A stretch of 48,169 nt of DNA from Alistipes sp. (lineage in GTDB: Bacteria; Bacteroidota; Bacteroidia; Bacteroidales; Rikenellaceae). A model generated the notes under the pieces. It searched no databases and had not been told where the DNA came from. It worked only from the letters and a program-made list of their open reading frames with translations. The stretch lies in NCBI GenBank assembly GCA_017631255.1, contig JAGBTP010000031.1:1-48169 (forward strand), in the 5' to 3' direction. Each line of letters opens with the position of its first letter. Within the stretch, counting starts at the first letter, position 1. The translations under genes and the position numbers were made by a program. Below, piece after piece: positions 32,714-40,119 of this stretch.

Positions 32714-33765
32714 CGCATCGCCTCGTACTGCGCCTCCATACTACGGAGCAACTTATACTGCGCGCGCGTGCGGACAAGGTTGTGGTCGGCGGAGGTGGTC
32801 TTGTAGTATTTGTCGCCGTCGATGTAGTCCATCAGGAAGCGCAGCACCTGCTCGAAGGTGATGTAGAGCGCCGAAAAGGCGAGCCACTCGCACTCACTCG
32901 CCGTCATCGAGCTACGCCTTTCGGATAGGTAGCCCTCGGCATAGGCACGGAACATCGTGATGCTCATCTCGACACGCTCGAGGTCGCTGTCATCCTCCTT
33001 GCCCGTATTGGTGTAGGAGCGGATGGCGTCGCCAAAGTCGTTGAGCGCAGTAGAGCTCATCACCGTGTCGAGGTCGATGGCGCAGAGCACCTCACGCGTG
33101 GTGGCGTCGAAGAGTATGTTGCTGATTTTGGTGTCGTTATGCGTCACACGCGTAGGTATCTCACCCGACTCAACCCTCGACCAGAAGTCGAGCATCTGCT
33201 CGCGTCGTGCCTCTATCCAGCCAATCTCGTCGCCCACCTCCGCAGCACGCCCAACGGGGTCGGCAGCAAGCGTGGCATCCCACTGCTCGAAGCGCCAGCG
33301 TATGTCGTGGAAGCCCTTGATTGTCTGACTAAGCGGCCTATCAAAGTCGGCAAGGAGGCTCTGGAAGCGACCTATGCCCACACCACCCTGATAGGCCAGC
33401 TCTGGCGTCGTGGCACGGTCGTAAGTCACTGTATTTGGGATATATAGACACACCGCCCAGTAGCCACCCTCTGCCTCGTGGTATAACTTACCGTCAAGCG
33501 CAGGGATTATGGTGAGCGTCTCTCGCAGCGGGTCTACGACCTTGGCCTTGATGTGGTCGGTGACGGCCTTGATGTTATCCATCATCGCAGGCACATCGGG
33601 GAATACGAGGTGGTTCTTGCGTTGCAGGATATAGTCGGGCGCCTCGCCCTCGGTGGTGACGATGTAGGTGTCGTTGATGAAGCCCTCGCCCAGAGGCTCT
33701 ATGGCCGCCACCCTACCCTCCAGAGCGAAGGCAGAGGCTATGCGTCGTAGTTGGTCGTGTGTCAT
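32683..33765 (-). CDS. APH-fold phosphotransferase, NahK/MdsC-like N-acetylhexosamine kinase
   Basis: The ATG at 33765 gives 360 residues starting MTHDQLRRIASAF. An upstream start at 33885 would add 40 unlike residues and precede the -7 element. The fold is that of aminoglycoside/choline kinases: a glycine loop LGEGFINDTYIV (25-36), the catalytic loop VTHNDTKISNILFD (207-220, HND at 209-211) and the metal aspartates in CAIDLDTV (231-233). The HNDTK.(N/S)N form is that of N-acetylhexosamine 1-kinases and of MdsC-type proteins in gut Bacteroidetes, which use mucin or host amino sugars. The substrate is inferred. Its 3' end is duplicated at 29843 on the far side of the R-M module. Confidence 0.75.
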   Translation of the reverse strand: MTHDQLRRIASAFALEGRVAAIEPLGEGFINDTYIVTTEGEAPDYILQRKNHLVFPDVPAMMDNIKAVTDHIKAKVVDPLRETLTIIPALDGKLYHEAEGGYWAVCLYIPNTVTYDRATTPELAYQGGVGIGRFQSLLADFDRPLSQTIKGFHDIRWRFEQWDATLAADPVGRAAEVGDEIGWIEARREQMLDFWSRVESGEIPTRVTHNDTKISNILFDATTREVLCAIDLDTVMSSTALNDFGDAIRSYTNTGKEDDSDLERVEMSITMFRAYAEGYLSERRSSMTASECEWLAFSALYITFEQVLRFLMDYIDGDKYYKTTSADHNLVRTRAQYKLLRSMEAQYEAMREIVRGILAQ

Positions 33766-33782
33766 ATTCTTAAGGTTTACAA

Positions 33783-33790
33783 CAAAGGTA
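33783..33790 (-). promoter_or_regulatory. -7 element (TACCTTTG) of the kinase gene
   Basis: TAnnTTTG on the minus strand 17 bases upstream of the ATG at 33765. No -33 partner is evident. Confidence 0.5.
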
Positions 33791-33875
33791 ATACATCGCA
33801 CGCGAAAACGGCACGCCACACCGATATATTTTCGCACTTTTTTCGCGCACCGCCCTACACCTATATATATAATAA

Positions 33876-33896
33876 GGGGAGCCACTACGACTCCCC
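33876..33896 (-). terminator. Hairpin after the BACON lipoprotein gene
   Basis: GGGGAG/CTCCCC stem with a 9 base loop. On the minus strand it is followed by TTATTATATATA. It lies 28 bases past the stop of the minus-strand gene. Confidence 0.55.
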
Positions 33897-33923
33897 CTCG
33901 TTTAATACTTAAAATTTATATGC

Positions 33924-35888
33924 TTACTTCTTAGCTGGCATAGTGGTAATTTGCTTACGACCTACAAGGCTCACCTGCATCTTACCGCTACGAGTCTCGC
34001 CACTAACGATGTCGATAAACTCCTGAGGATCACGAAGGTCAGATGACGAATATGTGAATGGTGCACTGTACACCATATCGCTGTAATTGCCTCGGTAGTC
34101 CTGAACAACACCTGCGATGACATACTCAGTACCGAAGGCACCCGCGTCGGCCATAACATCGGTGTAAGAGTACGCCACGAGGTCCTCGTAAACCCACTCG
34201 TCGCCATAAGCCTCAACCGAAGCGGTGTCGTAGATGTAGTGGTAGACAGCACTAACCTCTGCACCCTCGGTCTCAAGCCAGTGAATCATAGCGAAGCCGC
34301 CCGCAGCACTTGCAAGGTTTGCGTAGTTAGGGTCGAGTGCCGCAACAGCCACAGGGTCGTAAGGGCCGTAGGTCACGATGTTAGAGATGCTCGCCTCCGA
34401 TGGTGCCGCTGGCTCGGTACGAATATCTACGCGAGTGAGGTCGGTTGTCGACACGCCACCGTGGAAGCCAAATACCAGAATCGAGTAGTCGGTATCTGGT
34501 GCGAGGTATGTGGTGTAGTAGTTGTACGCGCCCTTGTACTCATCGAGCCAGTACGACTCAACCATATAGTTCATAATCTCCTCGTCGCTGCCGAACTCCT
34601 CGAGCGATGCGCTCTTAGTAACCAAGATAGTGTAACCATCGTTGAGGTTCGAAGGGGTAACGGTGAAGTCGAGAACACTTGAGTAGCAAGCGTTAATCGC
34701 CACATCGAAGGTAACATCCGACGCCGCAACATCACCCGTCTCGAAGGTCTTAACCACAGGGCGTGAGCTGAGCATTGGGATGCCGTCGATGACTTCGAGT
34801 GCAAAGGTGAGGATCGCGTAGTTGCTATTAGCGTAGAACGACTCCTCGAAGGTAGCAACGCCCTGACGACACTCGTCGCGTAGCACCTCCTCAAGGGTCA
34901 TATTGTAATAGCCCATATATGAGTTCATAAGCCTCATCCACTGCTGCGCTACATAAACCATATAGTCGTCGGTAGCCTGCTCACCCTCAGCAAGATAGAG
35001 CTCACTTGAATCGTCGCAGGTGATGGTAGCGTAGTAGCCGTCGTAGCCCTGAGGCGTGATAGTGAACGACGCGTCTACGCCGTCAAGGGCCACCTCGATG
35101 TCGAAGGCCTGCTCGCCGATGTTGTTGATAGGCGTGTGCACAACCTCATAGAATATAGGTGTGGTAACGGTGTAGTCGCTCATATCCTCGGCGAACTGAA
35201 CGCCATAGACATATACCACATAGTCCTGCTTTGGCTCGAGCGAGGTCCACTCGATAGCGTTGTTACCCTTGCGTGCGAGGCCGAACTCCACCATAAAATC
35301 GCCAATCTCGTATCCATACGCACCCGCATACTGCAAGAAGAAATTATAGTCGTCGGCAAGCAATCCCTCCTCGTCGGTGATGCCCATCTGCTGGAAGTAG
35401 CTCACCTCCGACATATACACGACATAGTATGTCTCGTCGTTCTGAGCCGTAATCTCCGACACGAAGCGGTTGTATGTAACATCCTTTGCCTCAATGGTAT
35501 AAGGATCGCCATCCTTACCGAGCTGCGTCACCTCAACCACCACGCTCTCCGCCTCTGGGTACTTGATAGTGATGCTTGCCTGGCGGGCATTCTCGTCGTT
35601 GTTGTAGGCCGCTGTGAGCTTCACAAATGTATTTGAACGCTCCTTGATTGTAATCCACTCAGCCTCGCAGTTTGCCCCCACGGCAACATCGCCGATGGCG
35701 TTTGTTACGGTCAGCTCGATGGTGTAGTCGCCACCCTCAGATGCCACCTCCAGAGTGGTGTCTGCGATGTTGATTACGGGCTTGTTGCCCTCCTGAGGCT
35801 CCACGGTTGGGGTGTCCTTGGTACAAGCCGCAAAGAGTGCAGCCGAAAGGATGGCTGCGCCTACGAAAAGGTTTTGAAAAAGTCTCAT
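33924..35888 (-). CDS. Large BACON-type surface lipoprotein
   Basis: The ATG at 35888 gives 654 residues beginning MRLFQNLFVGAAILSAALFAAC, a lipoprotein signal (lipobox FAAC). A GTG two codons earlier is possible. Residues ~40-130 resemble a BACON/Ig-like domain (TLEVASEGGDYTIELTVTN...WITIKE...ARQASITIKY...VVVEVTQLG). The rest is acidic and tyrosine-rich with several ~150-residue segments that look like repeated beta domains (e.g. TSLEPKQDYVVYVYGV, TYLAPDTDYSILVFGF, fibronectin-like). Likely an exported carbohydrate- or mucin-binding protein. No enzyme motif was seen and no SusC/SusD pair is adjacent. Confidence 0.82.
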   Translation of the reverse strand: MRLFQNLFVGAAILSAALFAACTKDTPTVEPQEGNKPVINIADTTLEVASEGGDYTIELTVTNAIGDVAVGANCEAEWITIKERSNTFVKLTAAYNNDENARQASITIKYPEAESVVVEVTQLGKDGDPYTIEAKDVTYNRFVSEITAQNDETYYVVYMSEVSYFQQMGITDEEGLLADDYNFFLQYAGAYGYEIGDFMVEFGLARKGNNAIEWTSLEPKQDYVVYVYGVQFAEDMSDYTVTTPIFYEVVHTPINNIGEQAFDIEVALDGVDASFTITPQGYDGYYATITCDDSSELYLAEGEQATDDYMVYVAQQWMRLMNSYMGYYNMTLEEVLRDECRQGVATFEESFYANSNYAILTFALEVIDGIPMLSSRPVVKTFETGDVAASDVTFDVAINACYSSVLDFTVTPSNLNDGYTILVTKSASLEEFGSDEEIMNYMVESYWLDEYKGAYNYYTTYLAPDTDYSILVFGFHGGVSTTDLTRVDIRTEPAAPSEASISNIVTYGPYDPVAVAALDPNYANLASAAGGFAMIHWLETEGAEVSAVYHYIYDTASVEAYGDEWVYEDLVAYSYTDVMADAGAFGTEYVIAGVVQDYRGNYSDMVYSAPFTYSSSDLRDPQEFIDIVSGETRSGKMQVSLVGRKQITTMPAKK

Positions 35889-35928
35889 ATTCACACAGTA
35901 TAAAAATTAGGTTTGAAATTCTCTAACG

Positions 35929-35936
35929 CAAAAGTA
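35929..35936 (-). promoter_or_regulatory. -7 element (TACTTTTG) of the BACON lipoprotein gene
   Basis: TAnnTTTG on the minus strand. A TTTC (35959-35956) sits at the correct 19-base spacing as a near-match -33. The leader would be ~35 bases. Confidence 0.6.
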
Positions 35937-36303
35937 TGACGAAATTAATAAATATGAAAATATTTTTACATATTTTTTTCGTCATAACTATTATTTTCTT
36001 CTTTCTCGCATTGGCAACAATACTCTTCCGTAACGCCAAATTACTATATTACCGCGTGTTACGCCTCGCACCCAGCCCATAGTCGAGGAGGGGCGAAATT
36101 GGGTCTCGAGCACTTAGTTGGGGCATATTCTCACAAATCGTACCTTTTTTTTGCAGATTTATTTCTATCTTTGCCTCTGGCAACCCGCGTAAACGGGGGG
36201 GGCGAGAATAGAGAATATAGCGACCGCTGGGGGGGCAACACATAGCGACCACGGGGGAGCAGAGGACAACAACATCAAGACCGCAGGAGAGCATAAAGAT
36301 ATT
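35937..36303 (+). other. Divergent region with G-tract leader before the LolC/E-like gene
   Basis: The first 120 bases are AT-rich. A plus-strand TATCTTTG lies at 36166-36173. Between it and the TTG start at 36304 are G runs of 8 (36195-36202), 7 (36229-36235) and 5 (36253-36257), within two partly repeated ATAGCGACC units. The frame of the downstream gene is open from 36193 without a standard start. Confidence 0.6.
36166..36173 (+). promoter_or_regulatory. -7 element (TATCTTTG) of the LolC/E-like gene
   Basis: Perfect TAnnTTTG 131 bases upstream of the TTG start; the -33 half is not clear in the T-rich stretch above it. Confidence 0.55.
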
Positions 36304-37539
36304 TTGAGGACCGAATTTTACATAGCACGACGACTTTCGAGTCGCAAAGGGGGTGCCAAGGCGGGCATTATGGAGCGTGTGGCGACGATAGCTACGGCCA
36401 TAAGTCTTGCCGTGGTAATCATCACCCTGTCCGTCGTCATCGGCTTCAAGCACGACCTTCACCAACTCATTTCGGGCGCCGTGTCCGACATCGTAATCAC
36501 CGCACCGCAGAGCCGTGGCGTGGTGTCGAGCGTGGGCATTGAGCCGACACAACATATCGCCAACATCCTCACTGACAACCGTATAGCCCACTACTCACCC
36601 TTCGTAACGAAGGAGGGCGTGCTCAAGAGCAACGACAACATCGTCGGCGTGCTACTCAAGGGCGTCGACACGCTATACGACCGCAGCTTCTACGAGCAGC
36701 GCATAATCGAGGGTCACTTTCCCCGCCTGGGCGAGGAGCCTCGCACCAAGGATTTGCTCCTCTCAGAGCGTGTGGCACACGGGATGGATGTCGAGGTGGG
36801 CGACCGCATCGAGATGCTCTTCATTGACCACAAGGGCACGGTGCTACGCGACAGGTTCGAGCTGTCGGGCATCTACCATACGGGCGTCGACTTCCTCGAT
36901 GCGACATACGCCTTCACCGACCTGCGCAATGTGGCACGCCTCTACGGCAATAGCAGCGTTACGGGCTACGAGCTATGGCTTGCGGAGGGGTGCAACAAGC
37001 TTGACTTTCAGGAGGATATAAACATAGCCTTGTTTGACCTCTACTACGAGGACTACACCGAGGCCGAGGCCTTCACCATCGAGGAGATGTTCACCGATGT
37101 CTTCGGCTGGCTTGCTACGCACGATGTCACCGCTACGGCCGTCATCGTCATTATGCTCATCGTGGCGCTCCTGAATATGGCCACGGCGCTGCTCATCATC
37201 GTCCTCGAAAGGGAGCGTATGATTGGCCAGTTGCGTGCTATGGGTATGCGTCGCATCGCCGTGATTGAGGTCTTTCTCTTCCGTGCGCTCTTCATCATCC
37301 TCAGGGGTGTGGTGTGGGGCACGGTGGTGGGTGTAGCTCTTGCCGCTGTGCAACATATATGGCGCATTGTGCCGCTACCCTCGGAGGGGTATATGCTCGA
37401 TGCTGTGCCTGCCTCGATGTGCTGGGGCTGGTGGCTTGCCGCCATCGTGGGAGGCATCGTGGCGACGCTGCTCTTTATGCTGCTGCCGGCAGCCGTAACG
37501 GCACGCGTGTCGCCCGCCGATACTATGAGATACGAATAA
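36304..37539 (+). CDS. ABC permease of the LolC/LolE (FtsX/MacB) family
   Basis: The inner-membrane subunit that releases outer-membrane lipoproteins to the LolA carrier is the best match. The 411-residue protein starts TEFYIARRLSSRKGG, close to the FIARR(L/I) start of the family. One transmembrane helix (~25-48) is followed by a ~220-residue periplasmic domain and three helices in the C-terminal third (~275-405). The ending LLPAAVTARVSPADTMRYE carries the family's P...RYE terminus. The start is TTG because no ATG or GTG is in frame before the conserved region. No LolD-type ATPase gene is adjacent. ubiE follows 21 bases later. Confidence 0.87.
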   Translation: MRTEFYIARRLSSRKGGAKAGIMERVATIATAISLAVVIITLSVVIGFKHDLHQLISGAVSDIVITAPQSRGVVSSVGIEPTQHIANILTDNRIAHYSPFVTKEGVLKSNDNIVGVLLKGVDTLYDRSFYEQRIIEGHFPRLGEEPRTKDLLLSERVAHGMDVEVGDRIEMLFIDHKGTVLRDRFELSGIYHTGVDFLDATYAFTDLRNVARLYGNSSVTGYELWLAEGCNKLDFQEDINIALFDLYYEDYTEAEAFTIEEMFTDVFGWLATHDVTATAVIVIMLIVALLNMATALLIIVLERERMIGQLRAMGMRRIAVIEVFLFRALFIILRGVVWGTVVGVALAAVQHIWRIVPLPSEGYMLDAVPASMCWGWWLAAIVGGIVATLLFMLLPAAVTARVSPADTMRYE

Positions 37540-37560
37540 ACGACTGAAAATTAACAATAT

Positions 37561-38280
37561 ATGAAACCTTACAACGAGGAGCAATCGAAGAAGGAGCAGG
37601 TCGAGGAGATGTTCGACAACATCGCCCCCACATACGACCGCCTGAACCACATTATGTCGCTCAACATCGACAAGATATGGCGCCGTCGCGTGATGCGCAT
37701 CGTGCGCCGACACAAAGCCCGCAAGATTATGGATGTGGCAACGGGTACGGGCGACCTCGCCATAGCTATGGCCAAGAGGGTCGACAGGACACAAATCCTG
37801 GGCATCGACCTTTCGGAGGAGATGCTCGCCGTAGCGCGCAAGAAGATACAGAAGCAGGGTCTCGAGGAGCGCATTATGCTCGAGAAGGGCGATGCCGAAA
37901 ACCTCGCAATGGTGAGTAGCGAGAGCCTCGATGCCGCAACGGTGGCCTTCGGTGTTCGCAACTTCGAGAACATCGAACGCGGTCTTAGCGAGATTTACCG
38001 TACGCTGCGCGTGGGAGGCCTTCTGGTGGTGCTCGAGTTCTCGATGCCTAAGAATAGACTCATCCGCTGGGTGTATAGCCAGTATGCCCACCGCCTCCTG
38101 CCACGCATCGGCGGAATGATATCGAAGGACAAGCGTGCCTACACCTACCTCCCCGACTCGGTGGAGGAGTTCCCCGCCCCTGAGCGCTTCGCTGAGATAC
38201 TCAAGGGCGTAGGCTTCAAGAGCGTCAAGCTGCGCTCGCAGAGCTGCGGCATTGCATATATTTATATAGCTACCAAGTAG
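37561..38280 (+). CDS. ubiE/menG: Demethylmenaquinone methyltransferase
   Basis: Methylates demethylmenaquinol in the last step of menaquinone synthesis. The 239-residue protein has the UbiE/MenG signatures: FDNIAPTYDRLNHIMSLNIDKIWRR, SAM motif MDVATGTGDLA, and the later signature block of AFGVRNFEN with LEFSMPKN. Bacteroidetes use menaquinone, so MenG is the likely role. The 3' end, including the TAG stop, is repeated several times just downstream. Confidence 0.95.
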   Translation: MKPYNEEQSKKEQVEEMFDNIAPTYDRLNHIMSLNIDKIWRRRVMRIVRRHKARKIMDVATGTGDLAIAMAKRVDRTQILGIDLSEEMLAVARKKIQKQGLEERIMLEKGDAENLAMVSSESLDAATVAFGVRNFENIERGLSEIYRTLRVGGLLVVLEFSMPKNRLIRWVYSQYAHRLLPRIGGMISKDKRAYTYLPDSVEEFPAPERFAEILKGVGFKSVKLRSQSCGIAYIYIATK

Positions 38281-38380
38281 CAACGCCCTGCGCGCCTACC
38301 CAAGTAGCGCTCCTGCTATGCGCCCTACCCAAGTAGCGACCACCACCGACGCCTAACCTATATATATAGCCATCAGGTAG
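38259..38380 (+). repeat. Repeated copies of the ubiE stop-codon region
   Basis: CTACCAAGTAG at 38270-38280 is the end of ubiE. CTACCCAAGTAG recurs at 38296-38307 and 38325-38336. TATATATAGCCATCAGGTAG at 38361-38380 resembles the longer ubiE end TTTATATAGCTACCAAGTAG at 38261-38280. The period is 26-29 bases. Confidence 0.85.
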
Positions 38381-38384
38381 AACT

Positions 38385-39035
38385 ATGCTGCCCCGACACC
38401 GATACCTCGCAACAACCATTGTGGCCCTGCTCGTGACGCTCTTCACGGGTACGGCGACCCTTACGGCGGCACCGTGTGTCAAGGCTATTGAGCGGGCGGT
38501 GATGGAGCGCGTCGAGGTGGAGGAGATATCGCGCGTTACGCACCTCTCGACTTCGGGGGCTAACCTCTGGGTCGTGGTGCGCAATGATAGTGGGGCACGC
38601 CTCGTTATTAAGAGTGGCGAGCTGGACATCCTCGTTGACGGCGAGGTGCGTGCCACCATCGCGCTGCGTGATAAGGTTGTCATCCGCCGCCGCAGCCACG
38701 ACGAGGTGCTACTACCTCTACGCTTCAGGTCGCGCAACACCCTCGCCCTCGCCTCCCTGCTCCGCAGCCTCCTCCGTAATGCGTGGGAGGGAACAGGCGA
38801 TATTTCGGATGGCGTGGGTACAAATACGATAGGCGTGGGTACAAATACGATAGGCGCACCCCTAAACAACGCGGGCAGAAGTGGCAACGGCATCACAATA
38901 TCGCTGCGAGTGCGTGGCGGAACGGCCCTATTTAAGCGGACGGTGGTGCTTGAAGGTATGAGCCTCGGTGAGGCACTAAGCACCTTGGGCATTTCGCGCG
39001 ATATGCTCGCAGAGGTGGAGAGGCTGCTGGACTAA
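38385..39035 (+). CDS. Hypothetical exported protein with an Ig-like/LEA-like domain
   Basis: The 216-residue protein begins with a basic and hydrophobic signal (LATTIVALLVTLFTGTATLTAAP). The ~100 residues that follow have the strand pattern of LEA14/WHy-type or small Ig-like domains (LWVVVRNDSGARLVIKSGEL...VVIRRRSHDEVLLPLRF). A 21 bp tandem duplication at 38811-38852 adds a GVGTNTI repeat. The C-terminal end has a strand-rich segment and a short helix. No function can be assigned. It precedes another small exported protein. Confidence 0.65.
   Translation: MLPRHRYLATTIVALLVTLFTGTATLTAAPCVKAIERAVMERVEVEEISRVTHLSTSGANLWVVVRNDSGARLVIKSGELDILVDGEVRATIALRDKVVIRRRSHDEVLLPLRFRSRNTLALASLLRSLLRNAWEGTGDISDGVGTNTIGVGTNTIGAPLNNAGRSGNGITISLRVRGGTALFKRTVVLEGMSLGEALSTLGISRDMLAEVERLLD
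38811..38852 (+). repeat. 21 bp in-frame tandem duplication
   Basis: Two identical units beginning GGCGTGGGTACAAATACGAT at 38811-38831 and 38832-38852, encoding GVGTNTI twice. Confidence 0.97.
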
Positions 39036-39093
39036 TGAAGAGGCGTGAAGTTAGAGAATAAAACAGAAGCAATAAACGGATAATTAGATAGTT

Positions 39094-39615
39094 ATGAAGA
39101 GATTTCTGGTGCTAATGATAGCACTTATGGGTGCAACTACGGCGATGGCACAGAGCATCGACGCCCTTGTGCTGAGCCTTGAGGAGCGTGCCGTGGCGGG
39201 CAACAAAATCAGCGTCGTCGAGGATAGCGAGACGCGTGCTGCGGTGAGCATCGTCGAGGCGCAGCGTCGTGCTAAGGAGGTGAGTGGTTTCCGCATCGTC
39301 ATCTTCTCGAACAACGGCCAGTATGCGGGCGACAATGCCGAGGAGGTGCTCACGAAGTTCCGCGAGAGCTTCCCGCACATCAACGCCTACCTTGTCTACG
39401 AGAGTCCCTACTTCAAGGTGTCGGTGGGCGACTGCCTATCGATGGAGGAGGCGCAGATACTTATGGCCGAACTTCTGCCCCAATACCCTAAGGCATACCC
39501 CAAGCGCGAAATCATTAGTTATGAGCACCTTACAACCTCGCACCGTGCTCCCATCTCGATGCCCGACAGCCTACCTGGTGCGAGCGTGGATGTGCCTCGT
39601 ATCGAGCAGATGTAA
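39094..39615 (+). CDS. SPOR-like exported protein
   Basis: The 173-residue protein has a signal peptide (MKRFLVLMIALMGATTAMAQ). The region ~65-145 follows the SPOR pattern found in Bacteroidetes: GFRIVIFSNNGQYAG, FRESFPHINAYLVYESPYFKVSVGD, then a helix MEEAQILMAELLPQYPKAY. SPOR domains bind denuded peptidoglycan glycan strands. Probably a periplasmic cell-wall associated protein. Confidence 0.82.
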   Translation: MKRFLVLMIALMGATTAMAQSIDALVLSLEERAVAGNKISVVEDSETRAAVSIVEAQRRAKEVSGFRIVIFSNNGQYAGDNAEEVLTKFRESFPHINAYLVYESPYFKVSVGDCLSMEEAQILMAELLPQYPKAYPKREIISYEHLTTSHRAPISMPDSLPGASVDVPRIEQM

Positions 39616-39647
39616 ATTTTTTTGGTAAAAGTTGCTATTTTTCGCGA

Positions 39648-39664
39648 TATATTTGCTAACTTTG
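39648..39664 (+). promoter_or_regulatory. Two adjacent -7 elements before the Cys-rich lipoprotein gene
   Basis: TATATTTG at 39648-39655 and TAACTTTG at 39657-39664 are both perfect TAnnTTTG. TTTG at 39621-39624 and TTG at 39632-39634 lie upstream at 22-23 bases. Confidence 0.65.
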
Positions 39665-39702
39665 TGGTGAGAAGATTTTATTAATTTCTAACAACATTCA
39701 CT

Positions 39703-39978
39703 ATGAAGAAGATTTTTGCTTTTGCAATTTTGTTTGCTGCAATGTCAATGGTTGCTTGCGGTGGCGAGCAGAAGAAGGCTAACGAGGCTGAGGAGGCTGC
39801 TGCTACTGAGTGCTGCGGCGAGTGCGCAGCTGAGAAGGCTTGCACTGAGGAGTGCTGCGGCGAGTGCTGCGCTGAGGAGTGCACCGACTGCGAGAAGAAG
39901 GCTGAGTGCGAGAAGACTGAGTGCTGCGGCGAGTGCGCAGCTGAGGAGGCTCCAGCAGCTGAGGTTGTTGCTGAGTAA
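39703..39978 (+). CDS. Small cysteine-rich lipoprotein with repeated ECCGEC motifs
   Basis: The 91-residue protein has a lipoprotein signal MKKIFAFAILFAAMSMVAC (lipobox MVAC). The ~70-residue mature part is almost entirely Glu, Ala, Lys and Cys with TECCGECAAE, EECCGECCAEEC, CTDC and TECCGECAAE. About 17 cysteines follow the lipid-anchored one. The pattern suggests multiple metal sites or redox-reactive pairs in an intrinsically disordered chain. It has its own promoter and a strong terminator, so it is independently expressed and probably abundant. The function is unknown. Confidence 0.85.
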   Translation: MKKIFAFAILFAAMSMVACGGEQKKANEAEEAAATECCGECAAEKACTEECCGECCAEECTDCEKKAECEKTECCGECAAEEAPAAEVVAE

Positions 39979-40000
39979 TTAACTGCAACTACGAACAGTT

Positions 40001-40036
40001 GGAGAGGTTCTCGAAGAGGGGCCTCTCCTTTTTTTT
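40001..40036 (+). terminator. Intrinsic terminator of the Cys-rich lipoprotein gene
   Basis: GGAGAGG/CCTCTCC stem followed by eight T residues, 22 bases after the stop codon. Confidence 0.88.
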
Positions 40037-40119
40037 GCACCTCGGAGCACCATTATGTCGGGATAGCGTGGAGCTATGTGGCAAAAAATTATTAAATTCG
40101 CGCTATAATACATACCGAT

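Noticed and set aside
33766-33885. 40-residue N-terminal extension of the kinase-like gene
   Set aside because: It lies upstream of the -7 element and the family start MTHDQLRRI fits the ATG at 33765.
36049-36591. 180-codon minus-strand frame covering the G-tract leader
   Set aside because: It overlaps the LolC/E-like coding region, includes the G tracts, and shows no domain or coding character.
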